Shown here: one piece after another, positions 34,401 to 48,400 of the stretch | Layout of the letters: every line of letters begins with the position of its first letter | How positions within the stretch are numbered: position 1 is the first letter of the stretch | Assembly: GCA_040954595.2 (NCBI GenBank) | Contig: CM082585.2 | Location: 10,478,001-10,542,000 of the forward strand | Direction of reading: 5' to 3' | Length of the DNA stretch: 64,000 bases | From: Balanoglossus misakiensis | Lineage: Eukaryota; Hemichordata | Translations under genes and position numbers: made by a program | Notes under the pieces: model-generated | The model's database searches: none | The model's input: only the letters and a program-made list of their open reading frames with translations | Told to the model about the DNA's origin: nothing

Positions 34401-37400
34401 TGATTTTCCTGAGCTATAACCCATGGTTTTTGCAAAAATCGGCCAAATTTTGAAATTCCCCAAAGTCGAAAAATTCTCATTTTTTGATGATTTTCCTGAG
34501 CTATAACCCATGGTTTTTGCAAAAATCGGCCAAATTTTGAAATTCCCCAAAGTCGAAAAATTCTCATTTTTTGATGATTTTCCTGAGCTATAACCCATGG
34601 TTTTTGCAAAAATCGGCCAAATTTTGAAATTCCCCAAAGTCGAAAAATTCTCATTTTTTGATGATTTTCCTGAGCTATAACCCATGGTTTTTGCAAAAAT
34701 CGGCCAAATTTTGAAATTCCCCAAAGTCGAAAAATTCTCATTTTTTGATGATTTTCCTGAGCTATAACCCATGGTTTTTGCAAAAGTCGGCCAAATTTTG
34801 AAATTCCGCAAAGTCGAAAAATTCTCATTTTTTGATGATTTTCCTGAGCTATAACCCATGGTTTTTGCAAAAATCGGCCAAATTTTGAAATTCCGCAAAG
34901 TCGAAAAATTCTCATTTTTTGATGATTTTCCTGAGCTATAACCCATGGTTTTTGCAAAAATCGGCCAAATTTTGAAATTCCCCAAAGTCGAAAAATTCTC
35001 ATTTTTTGATGATTTTCCTGAGCTATAACCCATGGTTTTTGCAAAAATCGGCCAAATTTTGAAATTCCCCAAAGTCGAAAAATTCTCATTTTTTGATGAT
35101 TTTCCTGAGCTATAACCCATGGTTTTTGCAAAAATCGGCCAAATTTTGAAATTCCCCAAAGTCGAAAAATTCTCATTTTTTGATGATTTTCCTGAGCTAT
35201 AACCCATGGTTTTTGCAAAAATCGGCCAAATTTTGAAATTCCCCAAAGTCGAAAAATTCTCATTTTTTGATGATTTTCCTGAGCTATAACCCATGGTTTT
35301 TGCAAAAATCGGCCAAATTTTGAAATTCCGCAAAGTCGAAAAATTCTCATTTTTTGATGATTTTCCTGAGCTATAACCCATGGTTTTTGCAAAAATCGGC
35401 CAAATTTTGAAATTCCCCAAAGTCGAAAAATTCTCATTTTTTGATGATTTTCCTGAGCTATAACCCATGGTTTTTGCAAAAATCGGCCAAATTTTGAAAT
35501 TCCCCAAAGTCGAAAAATTCTCATTTTTTGATGATTTTCCTGAGCTATAACCCATGGTTTTTGCAAAAATCGGCCAAATTTTGAAATTCCCCAAAGTCGA
35601 AAAATTCTCATTTTTTGATGATTTTCCTGAGCTATAACCCATGGTTTTTGCAAAAATCGGCCAAATTTTGAAATTCCCCAAAGTCGAAAAATTCTCATTT
35701 TTTGATGATTTTCCTGAGCTATAACCCATGGTTTTTGCAAAAATCGGCCAAATTTTGAAATTCCCCAAAGTCGAAAAATTCTCATTTTTTGATGATTTTC
35801 CTGAGCTATAACCCATGGTTTTTGCAAAAATCGGCCAAATTTTGAAATTCCCCAAAGTCGAAAAATTCTCATTTTTTGATGATTTTCCTGAGCTATAACC
35901 CATGGTTTTTGCAAAAATCGGCCAAATTTTGAAATTCCCCAAAGTCGAAAAATTCTCATTTTTTGATGATTTTCCTGAGCTATAACCCATGGTTTTTGCA
36001 AAAATCGGCCAAATTTTGAAATTCCCCAAAGTCGAAAAATTCTCATTTTTTGATGATTTTCCTGAGCTATAATAGACCCATGGTTTTTGCAAAAATCGGC
36101 CAAATTTTGAAATTCCCCAAAGTCGAAAAATTCTCATTTTTTGATGATTTTCCTGAGCTATAACCCATGGTTTTTGCAAAAATCGGCCAAATTTTGAAAT
36201 TCCCCAAAGTCGAAAAATTCTCATTTTTTGATGATTTTCCTGAGCTATAACCCATGGTTTTTGCAAAAATCGGCCAAATTTTGAAATTCCCGCAAAGTCG
36301 AAAAATTCTCATTTTTTGATGATTTTCCTGAGCTATAACCCATGGTTTTTGCAAAAATCGGCCAAATTTTGAAATTCCGCAAAGTCGAAAAATTCTCATT
36401 TTTTGATGATTTTCCTGAGCTATAACCCATGGTTTTTGCAAAAATCGGCCAAATTTTGAAATTCCGCAAAGTCGAAAAATTCTCATTTTTTTGATGATTT
36501 TCCTGAGCTATAACCCATGGTTTTTGCAAAAATCGGCCAAATTTTGAAATTCCCCAAAGTCGAAATATTCTCATTTTTTTATGATTTTCCTGAGCTATAA
36601 CCCATGGTTTTTGCAAAAATCGGCCAAATTTTGAAATTCCCCAAAGTCGAAAAATTCTCATTTTTTGATGATTTTCCTGAGCTATAACCCATGGTTTTTG
36701 CAAAAATCGGCCAAATTTTGAAATTCCCCAAAGTCGAAAAATTCTCATTTTTTGATGATTTTCCTGAGCTATAACCCATGGTTTTTGCAAAAATCGGCCA
36801 AATTTTGAAATTCCCCAAAGTCGAAAAATTCTCATTTTTTGATGATTTTCCTGAGCTATAACCCATGGTTTTTGCAAAAATCGGCCAAATTTTGAAATTC
36901 CCCAAAGTCGAAAAATTCTCATTTTTTGATGATTTTCCTGAGCTATAACCCATGGTTTTTGCAAAAATCGGCCAAATTTTGAAATTCCGCAAAGTCGAAA
37001 AATTCTCATTTTTTGATGATTTTCCTGAGCTATAACCCATGGTTTTTGCAAAAATCGGCCAAATTTTGAAATTCCCCAAAGTCGAAAAATTCTCATTTTT
37101 TGATGATTTTCCTGAGCTATAACCCATGGTTTTTGCAAAATCGGCCAAATTTTGAAATTCCCCAAAGTCGAAAAATTCTCATTTTTTGATGATTTTCCTG
37201 AGCTATAACCCATGGTTTTTGCAAAAATCGGCCAAATTTTGAAATTCCCCAAAGTCGAAAAATTCTCATTTTTTGATGATTTTCCTGAGCTATAACCCAT
37301 GGTTTTTGCAAAAATCGGCCAAATTTTGAAATTCCCCAAAGTCGAAAAATTCTCATTTTTTGATGATTTTCCTGAGCTATAACCCATGGTTTTTGCAAAA

Positions 37401-40400
37401 ATCGGCCAAATTTTGAAATTCCCTAAAGTCGAAAAATTCTCATTTTTTGATGATTTTCCTGAGCTATAACCCATGGTTTTTGCAAAAATCGGCCAAATTT
37501 TGAAATTCCCCAAAGTCGAAAAATTCTCATTTTTTGATGATTTTCCTGAGCTATAACCCATGGTTTTTGCAAAAATCGGCCAAATTTTGAAATTCCCCAA
37601 AGTCGAAAAATTCTCATTTTTTGATGATTTTCCTGAGCTATAACCCATGGTTTTTGCAAAAATCGGCCAAATTTTGAAATTCCCCAAAGTCGAAAAATTC
37701 TCATTTTTTGATGATTTTCCTGAGCTATAACCCATGGTTTTTGCAAAAATCGGCCAAATTTTGAAATTCCCCAAAGTCGAAAAATTCTCATTTTTTGATG
37801 ATTTACCTGAGCTATAACCCATGGTTTTTGCAAAAATCGGCCAAATTTTGAAATTCCCCAAAGTCGAAAAATTCTCATTTTTTGATGATTTTCCTGAGCT
37901 ATAACCCATGGTTTTTGCAAAAATCGGCCAAATTTTGAAATTCCCCAAAGTCGAAAAATTCTCATTTTTGATGATTTTCCTGAGCTATAACCCATGGTTT
38001 TTGCAAAAATCGGCCAAATTTTGAAATTCCCCAAAGTCGAAAAATTCTCATTTTTTGATGATTTTCCTGAGCTATAACCCATGGTTTTTGCAAAAATCGG
38101 CCAAATTTTGAAATTCCCCAAAGTCGAAAAATTCTCATTTTTGATGATTTTCCTGAGCTATAACCCATGGTTTTTGCAAAAATCGGCCAAATTTTGAAAT
38201 TCCCCAAAGTCGAAAAATTCTCATTTTTTGATGATTTTCCTGAGCTATAACCCATGGTTTTTGCAAAAATCGGCCAAATTTTGAAATTCCCCAAAGTCGA
38301 AAAATTCTCATTTTTTGATGATTTTCCTGAGCTATAACCCATGGTTTTTGCAAAAATCGGCCAAATTTTGAAATTCCCCAAAGTCGAAAAATTCTCATTT
38401 TTTGATGATTTTCCTGAGCTATAACCCATGGTTTTTGCAAAAATCGGCCAAATTTTGAAATTCCCCAAAGTCGAAAAATTCTCATTTTTTGATGATTTTC
38501 CTGAGCTATAACCCATGGTTTTTGCAAAAATCGGCCAAATTTTGAAATTCCCCAAAGTCGAAAAATTCTCATTTTTTGATGATTTTCCTGAGCTATAACC
38601 CATGGTTTTTGCAAAAATCGGCCAAATTTTGAAATTCCGCAAAGTCGAAAAATTCTCATTTTTTGATGATTTTCCTGAGCTATAACCCATGGTTTTTGCA
38701 AAAATCGGCCAAATTTTGAAATTCCCCAAAGTCGAAAAATTCTCATTTTTGATGATTTTCCTGAGCTATAACCCATGGTTTTTGCAAAAATCGGCCAAAT
38801 TTTGAAATTCCCCAAAGTCGAAAAATTCTCATTTTTGATGATTTTCCTGAGCTATAACCCATGGTTTTTGCAAAAATCGGCCAAATTTTGAAATTCCCCA
38901 AAGTCGAAAAATTCTCATTTTTTGATGATTTTCCTGAGCTATAACCCATGGTTTTTGCAAAAATCGGCCAAATTTTGAAATTCCCCAAAGTCGAAAAATT
39001 CTCATTTTTTGATGATTTTCCTGAGCTATAACCCATGGTTTTTGCAAAAATCGGCCAAATTTTGAAATTCCCCAAAGTCGAAAAATTCTCATTTTTTGAT
39101 GATTTTCCTGAGCTATAACCCATGGTTTTTGCAAAAATCGGCCAAATTTTGAAATTCCCCAAAGTCGAAAATTCTCATTTTTTGATGATTTTCCTGAGCT
39201 ATAACCCATGGTTTTTGCAAAAATCGGCCAAATTTTGAAATTCCCCAAAGTCGAAAAATTCTCATTTTTTGATGATTTTCCTGAGCTATAACCCATGGTT
39301 TTTGCAAAAATCGGCCAAATTTTGAAATTCCCCAAAGTCGAAAAATTCTCATTTTTTGATGATTTTCCTGAGCTATAACCCATGGTTTTTGCAAAAATCG
39401 GCCAAATTTTGAAATTCCCCAAAGTCGAAAAATTCTCATTTTTTGATGATTTTCCTGAGCTATAACCCATGGTTTTTGCAAAAATCGGCCAAATTTTGAA
39501 ATTCCCCAAAGTCGAAAAATTCTCATTTTTTGATGATTTTCCTGAGCTATAACCCATGGTTTTTGCAAAAATCGGCCAAATTTTGAAATTCCCCAAAGTC
39601 GAAAAATTCTCATTTTTTGATGATTTTCCTGAGCTATAACCCATGGTTTTTGCAAAAATCGGCCAAATTTTGAAATTCCCCAAAGTCGAAAAATTCTCAT
39701 TTTTTGATGATTTTCCTGAGCTATAACCCATGGTTTTTGCAAAAATCGGCCAAATTTTGAAATTCCCCAAAGTCGAAAAATTCTCATTTTTTGATGATTT
39801 TCCTGAGCTATAACCCATGGTTTTTGCAAAAATCGGCCAAATTTTGAAATTCCCCAAAGTCGAAAAATTCTCATTTTTTGATGATTTTCCTGAGCTATAA
39901 CCCATGGTTTTTGCAAAAATCGGCCAAATTTTGAAATTCCCCAAAGTCGAAAAATTCTCATTTTTTGATGATTTTCCTGAGCTATAACCCATGGTTTTTG
40001 CAAAAATCGGCCAAATTTTGAAATTCCCCAAAGTCGAAAAATTCTCATTTTTTGATGATTTTCCTGAGCTATAACCCATGGTTTTTGCAAAAATCGGCCA
40101 AATTTTGAAATTCCCCAAAGTCGAAAAATTCTCATTTTTTGATGATTTTCCTGAGCTATAACCCATGGTTTTTGCAAAAATCGGCCAAATTTTGAAATTC
40201 CCCAAAGTCGAAAAATTCTCATTTTTTGATGATTTTCCTGAGCTATAACCCATGGTTTTTGCAAAAATCGGCCAAATTTTGAAATTCCCCAAAGTCGAAA
40301 AATTCTCATTTTTTGATGATTTTCCTGAGCTATAACCCATGGTTTTTGCAAAAATCGGCCAAATTTTGAAATTCCCCAAAGTCGAAAAATTCTCATTTTT

Positions 40401-41894
40401 TGATGATTTTCCTGAGCTATAACCCATGGTTTTTGCAAAAATCGGCCAAATTTTGAAATTCCCCAAAGTCGAAAAATTCTCATTTTTTGATGATTTTCCT
40501 GAGCTATAACCCATGGTTTTTGCAAAAATCGGCCAAATTTTGAAATTCCCCAAAGTCGAAAAATTCTCATTTTTTGATGATTTTCCTGAGCTATAACCCA
40601 TGGTTTTTGCAAAAATCGGCCAAATTTTGAAATTCCCCAAAGTCGAAAAATTCTCATTTTTTGATGATTTTCCTGAGCTATAACCCATGGTTTTTGCAAA
40701 AATCGGCCAAATTTTGAAATTCCCCAAAGTCGAAAAATTCTCATTTTTTGATGATTTTCCTGAGCTATAACCCATGGTTTTTGCAAAAATCGGCCAAATT
40801 TTGAAATTCCCCAAAGTCGAAAAATTCTCATTTTTTGATGATTTTCCTGAGCTATAACCCATGGTTTTTGCAAAAATCGGCCAAATTTTGAAATTCCCCA
40901 AAGTCGAAAAATTCTCATTTTTTGATGATTTTCCTGAGCTATAACCCATGGTTTTTGCAAAAATCGGCCAAATTTTGAAATTCCCCAAAGTCGAAAAATT
41001 CTCATTTTTTGATGATTTTCCTGAGCTATAACCCATGGTTTTTGCAAAAATCGGCCAAATTTTGAAATTCCCCAAAGTCGAAAAATTCTCATTTTTTGAT
41101 GATTTTCCTGAGCTATAACCCATGGTTTTTGCAAAAATCGGCCAAATTTTGAAATTCCCCAAAGTCGAAAAATTCTCATTTTTTGATGATTTTCCTGAGC
41201 TATAACCCATGGTTTTTGCAAAAATCGGCCAAATTTTGAAATTCCCCAAAGTCGAAAAATTCTCATTTTTTGATGATTTTCCTGAGCTATAACCCATGGT
41301 TTTTGCAAAAATCGGCCAAATTTTGAAATTCCCCAAAGTCGAAAAATTCTCATTTTTTGATGATTTTCCTGAGCTATAACCCATGGTTTTTGCAAAAATC
41401 GGCCAAATTTTGAAATTCCGCAAAGTCGAAAAATTCTCATTTTTTGATGATTTTCCTGAGCTATAACCCATGGTTTTTGCAAAAATCGGCCAAATTTTGA
41501 AATTCCGCAAAGTCGAAAAATTCTCATTTTTTGATGATTTTCCTGAGCTATAACCCATGGTTTTTGCAAAAATCGGCCAAATTTTGAAATTCCCCAAAGT
41601 CGAAAAATTCTCATTTTTTGATGATTTTCCTGAGCTATAACCCATGGTTTTTGCAAAAATCGGCCAAATTTTGAAATTCCCCAAAGTCGAAAAATTCTCA
41701 TTTTTTGATGATTTTCCTGAGCTATAACCCATGGTTTTTGCAAAAATCGGCCAAATTTTGAAATTCGGCAAAGTCGAAAAATTCTCATTTTTTGATGATT
41801 TTCCTGAGCTATAACCCATGGTTTTTGCAAAAATCGGCCAAATTTTGAAATTCCCCAAAGTCGAAAAATTCTCATTTTTTGATGATTTTCCTGA

Positions 41895-41994
41895 NNNNNN
41901 NNNNNNNNNNNNNNNNNNNNNNNNNNNNNNNNNNNNNNNNNNNNNNNNNNNNNNNNNNNNNNNNNNNNNNNNNNNNNNNNNNNNNNNNNNNNNN
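41895..41994. other. Assembly gap of 100 N inside the satellite
   Basis: Exactly 100 N, the usual placeholder for a gap of unknown size. The true array is therefore likely to be longer than shown. Confidence 0.97.
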
Positions 41995-42480
41995 TCCCCA
42001 AAGTCGAAAAAATTCTCAATTTTTGATGAATTTTTCCTTAGGCATAAACCCATGGTTTTTGCAAAAACGGCCAATTTGAAATTCCGCAAAGTCGAAAATT
42101 CTCATTTTTTGATGATTTTCCTGAGCTATTAACCCATGTTTTTGCAAAAATCGGCCAAATTTTGAATTCCCCAAAGTCGAAAATTCTCATTTTTTGATGA
42201 TTTTCTTAGCTATAACCCATGGTTTTTGCAAAAATCGGCCAAATTTTGAAATTCCCAAAGTCGAAAAATTCTCATTTTTTGATGATTTTCCTGAGCTATA
42301 ACCCATGGTTTTTGCAAAAATCGCCAAATTTTGAAATTCCGCAAAGTCGAAAAATTCTCATTTTTTGATGATTTTCCTGAGCTATAACCCATGGTTTTTG
42401 CAAAATCGCCAAATTTTGAAATTCCCAAAGTCGAAAAATTCTCATTTTTTGATGATTTTTCCTGAGCTATAACCCTTGGT
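41995..42480. repeat. Indel-rich satellite units beside the gap
   Basis: Units right of the gap carry many single-base insertions and deletions (for example TTCCTTAGGCATAAACCC, AAAACGGCCAATTTG, TGATTTTCTTAGC), unlike the rest of the array. This looks like uncorrected read sequence at a contig end rather than real divergence. Confidence 0.7.
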
Positions 42481-45400
42481 TTTTGCAAAAATCGGCCAAA
42501 TTTTGAAATTCCGCAAAGTCGAAAAATTCTCATTTTTTGATGATTTTCCTGAGCTATAACCCATGGTTTTTGCAAAAATCGGCCAAATTTTGAAATTCCG
42601 CAAAGTCGAAAAATTCTCATTTTTTGATGATTTTCCTGAGCTATAACCCATGGTTTTTGCAAAAATCGGCCAAATTTTGAAATTCCGCAAAGTCGAAAAA
42701 TTCTCATTTTTTGATGATTTTCCTGAGCTATAACCCATGGTTTTTGCAAAAATCGGCCAAATTTTGAAATTCCGCAAAGTCGAAAAATTCTCATTTTTTG
42801 ATGATTTTCCTGAGCTATAACCCATGGTTTTTGCAAAAATCGGCCAAATTTTGAAATTCCGCAAAGTCGAAAAATTCTCATTTTTTGATGATTTTCCTGA
42901 GCTATAACCCATGGTTTTTGCAAAAATCGGCCAAATTTTGAAATTCCGCAAAGTCGAAAAATTCTCATTTTTTGATGATTTTCCTGAGCTATAACCCATG
43001 GTTTTTGCAAAAATCGGCCAAATTTTGAAATTCCGCAAAGTCGAAAAATTCTCATTTTTTGATGATTTTCCTGAGCTATAACCCATGGTTTTTGCAAAAA
43101 TCGGCCAAATTTTGAAATTCCGCAAAGTCGAAAAATTCTCATTTTTTTGATGATTTTCCTGAGCTATAACCCATGGTTTTTGCAAAAATCGGCCAAATTT
43201 TGAAATTCCGCAAAGTCGAAAAATTCTCATTTTTTGATGATTTTCCTGAGCTATAACCCATGGTTTTTGCAAAAATCGGCCAAATTTTGAAATTCCGCAA
43301 AGTCGAAAAATTCTCATTTTTTGATGATTTTCCTGAGCTATAACCCATGGTTTTTGCAAAAATCGGCCAAATTTTGAAATTCCGCAAAGTCGAAAAATTC
43401 TCATTTTTTGATGATTTTCCTGAGCTATAACCCATGGTTTTTGCAAAAATCGGCCAAATTTTGAAATTCCGCAAAGTCGAAAATTCTCATTTTTTGATGA
43501 TTTTCCTGAGCTATAACCCATGGTTTTTGCAAAAATCGGCCAAATTTTGAAATTCCCCAAAGTCGAAAAATTCTCATTTTTTGATGATTTTCCTGAGCTA
43601 TAACCCATGGTTTTTGCAAAAATCGGCCAAATTTTGAAATTCCCCAAAGTCGAAAAATTCTCATTTTTTGATGATTTTCCTGAGCTATAACCCATGGTTT
43701 TTGCAAAAATCGGCCAAATTTTGAAATTCCCCAAAGTCGAAAAATTCTCATTTTTTGATGATTTTCCTGAGCTATAACCCATGGTTTTTGCAAAAATCGG
43801 CCAAATTTTGAAATTCCCGCAAAGTCGAAAAATTCTCATTTTTTGATGATTTTCCTGAGCTATAACCCATGGTTTTTGCAAAAATCGGCCAAATTTTGAA
43901 ATTCCCAAAGTCGAAAAATTCTCATTTTTTGATGATTTTCCTGAGCTATAACCCATGGTTTTTGCAAAAATCGGCCAAATTTTGAAATTCCCCAAAGTCG
44001 AAAAATTCTCATTTTTTGATGATTTTCCTGAGCTATAACCCATGGTTTTTGCAAAAATCGGCCAAATTTTGAAATTCCCCAAAGTCGAAAAATTCTCATT
44101 TTTTGATGATTTTCCTGAGCTATAACCCATGGTTTTTGCAAAAATCGGCCAAATTTTGAAATTCCCCAAAGTCGAAAAATTCTCATTTTTTGATGATTTT
44201 CCTGAGCTATAACCCATGGTTTTTGCAAAAATCGGCCAAATTTTGAAATTCCCCAAAGTCGAAAAATTCTCATTTTTTGATGATTTTCCTGAGCTATAAC
44301 CCATGGTTTTTGCAAAAATCGGCCAAATTTTGAAATTCCCCAAAGTCGAAAAATTCTCATTTTTTTGATGATTTTCCTGAGCTATAACCCATGGTTTTTG
44401 CAAAAATCGGCCAAATTTTGAAATTCCGCAAAGTCGAAAAATTCTCATTTTTTGATGATTTTCCTGAGCTATAACCCATGGTTTTTGCAAAAATCGGCCA
44501 AATTTTGAAATTCCGCAAAGTCGAAAAATTCTCATTTTTTGATGATTTTCCTGAGCTATAACCCATGGTTTTTGCAAAAATCGGCCAAATTTTGAAATTC
44601 CGCAAAGTCGAAAAATTCTCATTTTTTGATGATTTTCCTGAGCTATAACCCATGGTTTTTGCAAAAATCGGCCAAATTTTGAAATTCCCAAAGTCGAAAA
44701 ATTCTCATTTTTTGATGATTTTCCTGAGCTATAACCCATGGTTTTTGCAAAAATCGGCCAATTTTGAAATTCCCCAAAGTCGAAAAATTCTCATTTTTTG
44801 ATGATTTTCCTGAGCTATAACCCATGGTTTTTGCAAAAATCGGCCAAATTTTGAAATTCCCCAAAGTCGAAAAATTCTCATTTTTTGATGATTTTCCTGA
44901 GCTATAACCCATGGTTTTTGCAAAAATCGGCCAAATTTTGAAATTCCCCAAAGTCGAAAAATTCTCATTTTTTGATGATTTTCCTGAGCTATAACCCATG
45001 GTTTTTGCAAAAATCGGCCAAATTTTGAAATTCCCCAAAGTCGAAAAATTCTCATTTTTTGATGATTTTCCTGAGCTATAACCCATGGTTTTTGCAAAAA
45101 TCGGCCAAATTTTGAAATTCCCCAAAGTCGAAAAATTCTCATTTTTTGATGATTTTCCTGAGCTATAACCCATGGTTTTTGCAAAAATCGGCCAAATTTT
45201 GAAATTCCCCAAAGTCGAAAAATTCTCATTTTTTGATGATTTTCCTGAGCTATAACCCATGGTTTTTGCAAAAATCGGCCAAATTTTGAAATTCCCCAAA
45301 GTCGAAAAATTCTCATTTTTTGATGATTTTCCTGAGCTATAACCCATGGTTTTTGCAAAAATCGGCCAAATTTTGAAATTCCCCAAAGTCGAAAAATTCT

Positions 45401-48400
45401 CATTTTTTGATGATTTTCCTGAGCTATAACCCATGGTTTTTGCAAAAATCGGCCAAATTTTGAAATTCCCCAAAGTCGAAAAATTCTCATTTTTTGATGA
45501 TTTTCCTGAGCTATAACCCATGGTTTTTGCAAAAATCGGCCAAATTTTGAAATTCCCCAAAGTCGAAAAATTCTCATTTTTTGATGATTTTCCTGAGCTA
45601 TAACCCATGGTTTTTGCAAAAATCGGCCAAATTTTGAAATTCCCCAAAGTCGAAAAATTCTCATTTTTTGATGATTTTCCTGAGCTATAACCCATGGTTT
45701 TTGCAAAAATCGGCCAAATTTTGAAATTCCCCAAAGTCGAAAAATTCTCATTTTTTGATGATTTTCCTGAGCTATAACCCATGGTTTTTGCAAAAATCGG
45801 CCAAATTTTGAAATTCCCCAAAGTCGAAAAATTCTCATTTTTTGATGATTTTCCTGAGCTATAACCCATGGTTTTTGCAAAAATCGGCCAAATTTTGAAA
45901 TTCCCCAAAGTCGAAAAATTCTCATTTTTTGATGATTTTCCTGAGCTATAACCCATGGTTTTTGCAAAAATCGGCCAAATTTTGAAATTCCCCAAAGTCG
46001 AAAAATTCTCATTTTTTGATGATTTTCCTGAGCTATAACCCATGGTTTTTGCAAAAATCGGCCAAATTTTGAAATTCCCCAAAGTCGAAAAATTCTCATT
46101 TTTTGATGATTTTCCTGAGCTATAACCCATGGTTTTTGCAAAAATCGGCCAAATTTTGAAATTCCCCAAAGTCGAAAAATTCTCATTTTTTGATGATTTT
46201 CCTGAGCTATAACCCATGGTTTTTGCAAAAATCGGCCAAATTTTGAAATTCCCCAAAGTCGAAAAATTCTCATTTTTTGATGATTTTCCTGAGCTATAAC
46301 CCATGGTTTTTGCAAAAATCGGCCAAATTTTGAAATTCCGCAAAGTCGAAAAATTCTCATTTTTTGATGATTTTCCTGAGCTATAACCCATGGTTTTTGC
46401 AAAAATCGGCCAAATTTTGAAATTCCCCAAAGTCGAAAAATTTCTCATTTTTTGATGATTTTCCTGAGCTATAACCCATGGTTTTTGCAAAAATCGGCCA
46501 AATTTTGAAATTCCCCAAAGTCGAAAAATTCTCATTTTTTGATGATTTTCCTGAGCTATAACCCATGGTTTTTGCAAAAATCGGCCAAATTTTGAAATTC
46601 CCCAAAGTCGAAAAATTCTCATTTTTTGATGATTTTCCTGAGCTATAACCCATGGTTTTTGCAAAAATCGGCCAAATTTTGAAATTCCCCCAAAGTCGAA
46701 AAATTCTCATTTTTTGATGATTTTCCTGAGCTATAACCCATGGTTTTTGCAAAAATCGGCCAAATTTTGAAATTCCCCAAAGTCGAAAAATTCTCATTTT
46801 TTGATGATTTTCCTGAGCTATAACCCATGGTTTTTGCAAAAATCGGCCAAATTTTGAAATTCCCCAAAGTCGAAAAATTCTCATTTTTTGATGATTTTCC
46901 TGAGCTATAACCCATGGTTTTTGCAAAAATCGGCCAAATTTTGAAATTCCCCAAAGTCGAAAAATTCTCATTTTTTGATGATTTTCCTGAGCTATAACCC
47001 ATGGTTTTTGCAAAAATCGGCCAAATTTTGAAATTCCCCAAAGTCGAAAAATTCTCATTTTTTGATGATTTTCCTGAGCTATAACCCATGGTTTTTGCAA
47101 AAATCGGCCAAATTTTGAAATTCCCCAAAGTCGAAAAATTCTCATTTTTTGATGATTTTCCTGAGCTATAACCCATGGTTTTTGCAAAAATCGGCCAAAT
47201 TTTGAAATTCCCCAAAGTCGAAAAATTCTCATTTTTTGATGATTTTCCTGAGCTATAACCCATGGTTTTTGCAAAAATCGGCCAAATTTTGAAATTCCCC
47301 AAAGTCGAAAAATTCTCATTTTTTGATGATTTTCCTGAGCTATAACCCATGGTTTTTGCAAAAATCGGCCAAATTTTGAAATTCCCCAAAGTCGAAAAAT
47401 TCTCATTTTTTGATGATTTTCCTGAGCTATAACCCATGGTTTTTGCAAAAATCGGCCAAATTTTGAAATTCCCCAAAGTCGAAAATTCTCATTTTTTGAT
47501 GATTTTCCTGAGCTATAACCCATGGTTTTTGCAAAAATCGGCCAAATTTTGAAATTCCCCAAAGTCGAAAAATTCTCATTTTTTGATGATTTTCCTGAGC
47601 TATAACCCATGGTTTTTGCAAAAATCGGCCAAATTTTGAAATTCCCCAAAGTCGAAAAATTCTCATTTTTTGATGATTTTCCTGAGCTATAACCCATGGT
47701 TTTTGCAAAAATCGGCCAAATTTTGAAATTCCCCAAAGTCGAAAAATTCTCATTTTTTGATGATTTTCCTGAGCTATAACCCATGGTTTTTGCAAAAATC
47801 GGCCAAATTTTGAAATTCCCCAAAGTCGAAAAATTCTCATTTTTTGATGATTTTCCTGAGCTATAACCCATGGTTTTTGCAAAAATCGGCCAAATTTTGA
47901 AATTCCCCAAAGTCGAAAAATTCTCATTTTTTGATGATTTTCCTGAGCTATAACCCATGGTTTTTGCAAAAATCGGCCAAATTTTGAAATTCCGCAAAGT
48001 CGAAAAATTCTCATTTTTTGATGATTTTCCTGAGCTATAACCCATGGTTTTTGCAAAAATCGGCCAAATTTTGAAATTCCGCAAAGTCGAAAAATTCTCA
48101 TTTTTTGATGATTTTCCTGAGCTATAACCCATGGTTTTTGCAAAAATCGGCCAAATTTTGAAATTCCCCAAAGTCGAAAAATTCTCATTTTTTGATGATT
48201 TTCCTGAGCTATAACCCATGGTTTTTGCAAAAATCGGCCAAATTTTGAAATTCCCCAAAGTCGAAAAATTCTCATTTTTTGATGATTTTCCTGAGCTATA
48301 ACCCATGGTTTTTGCAAAAATCGGCCAAATTTTGAAATTCCCCAAAGTCGAAAAATTCTCATTTTTTGATGATTTTCCTGAGCTATAACCCATGGTTTTT

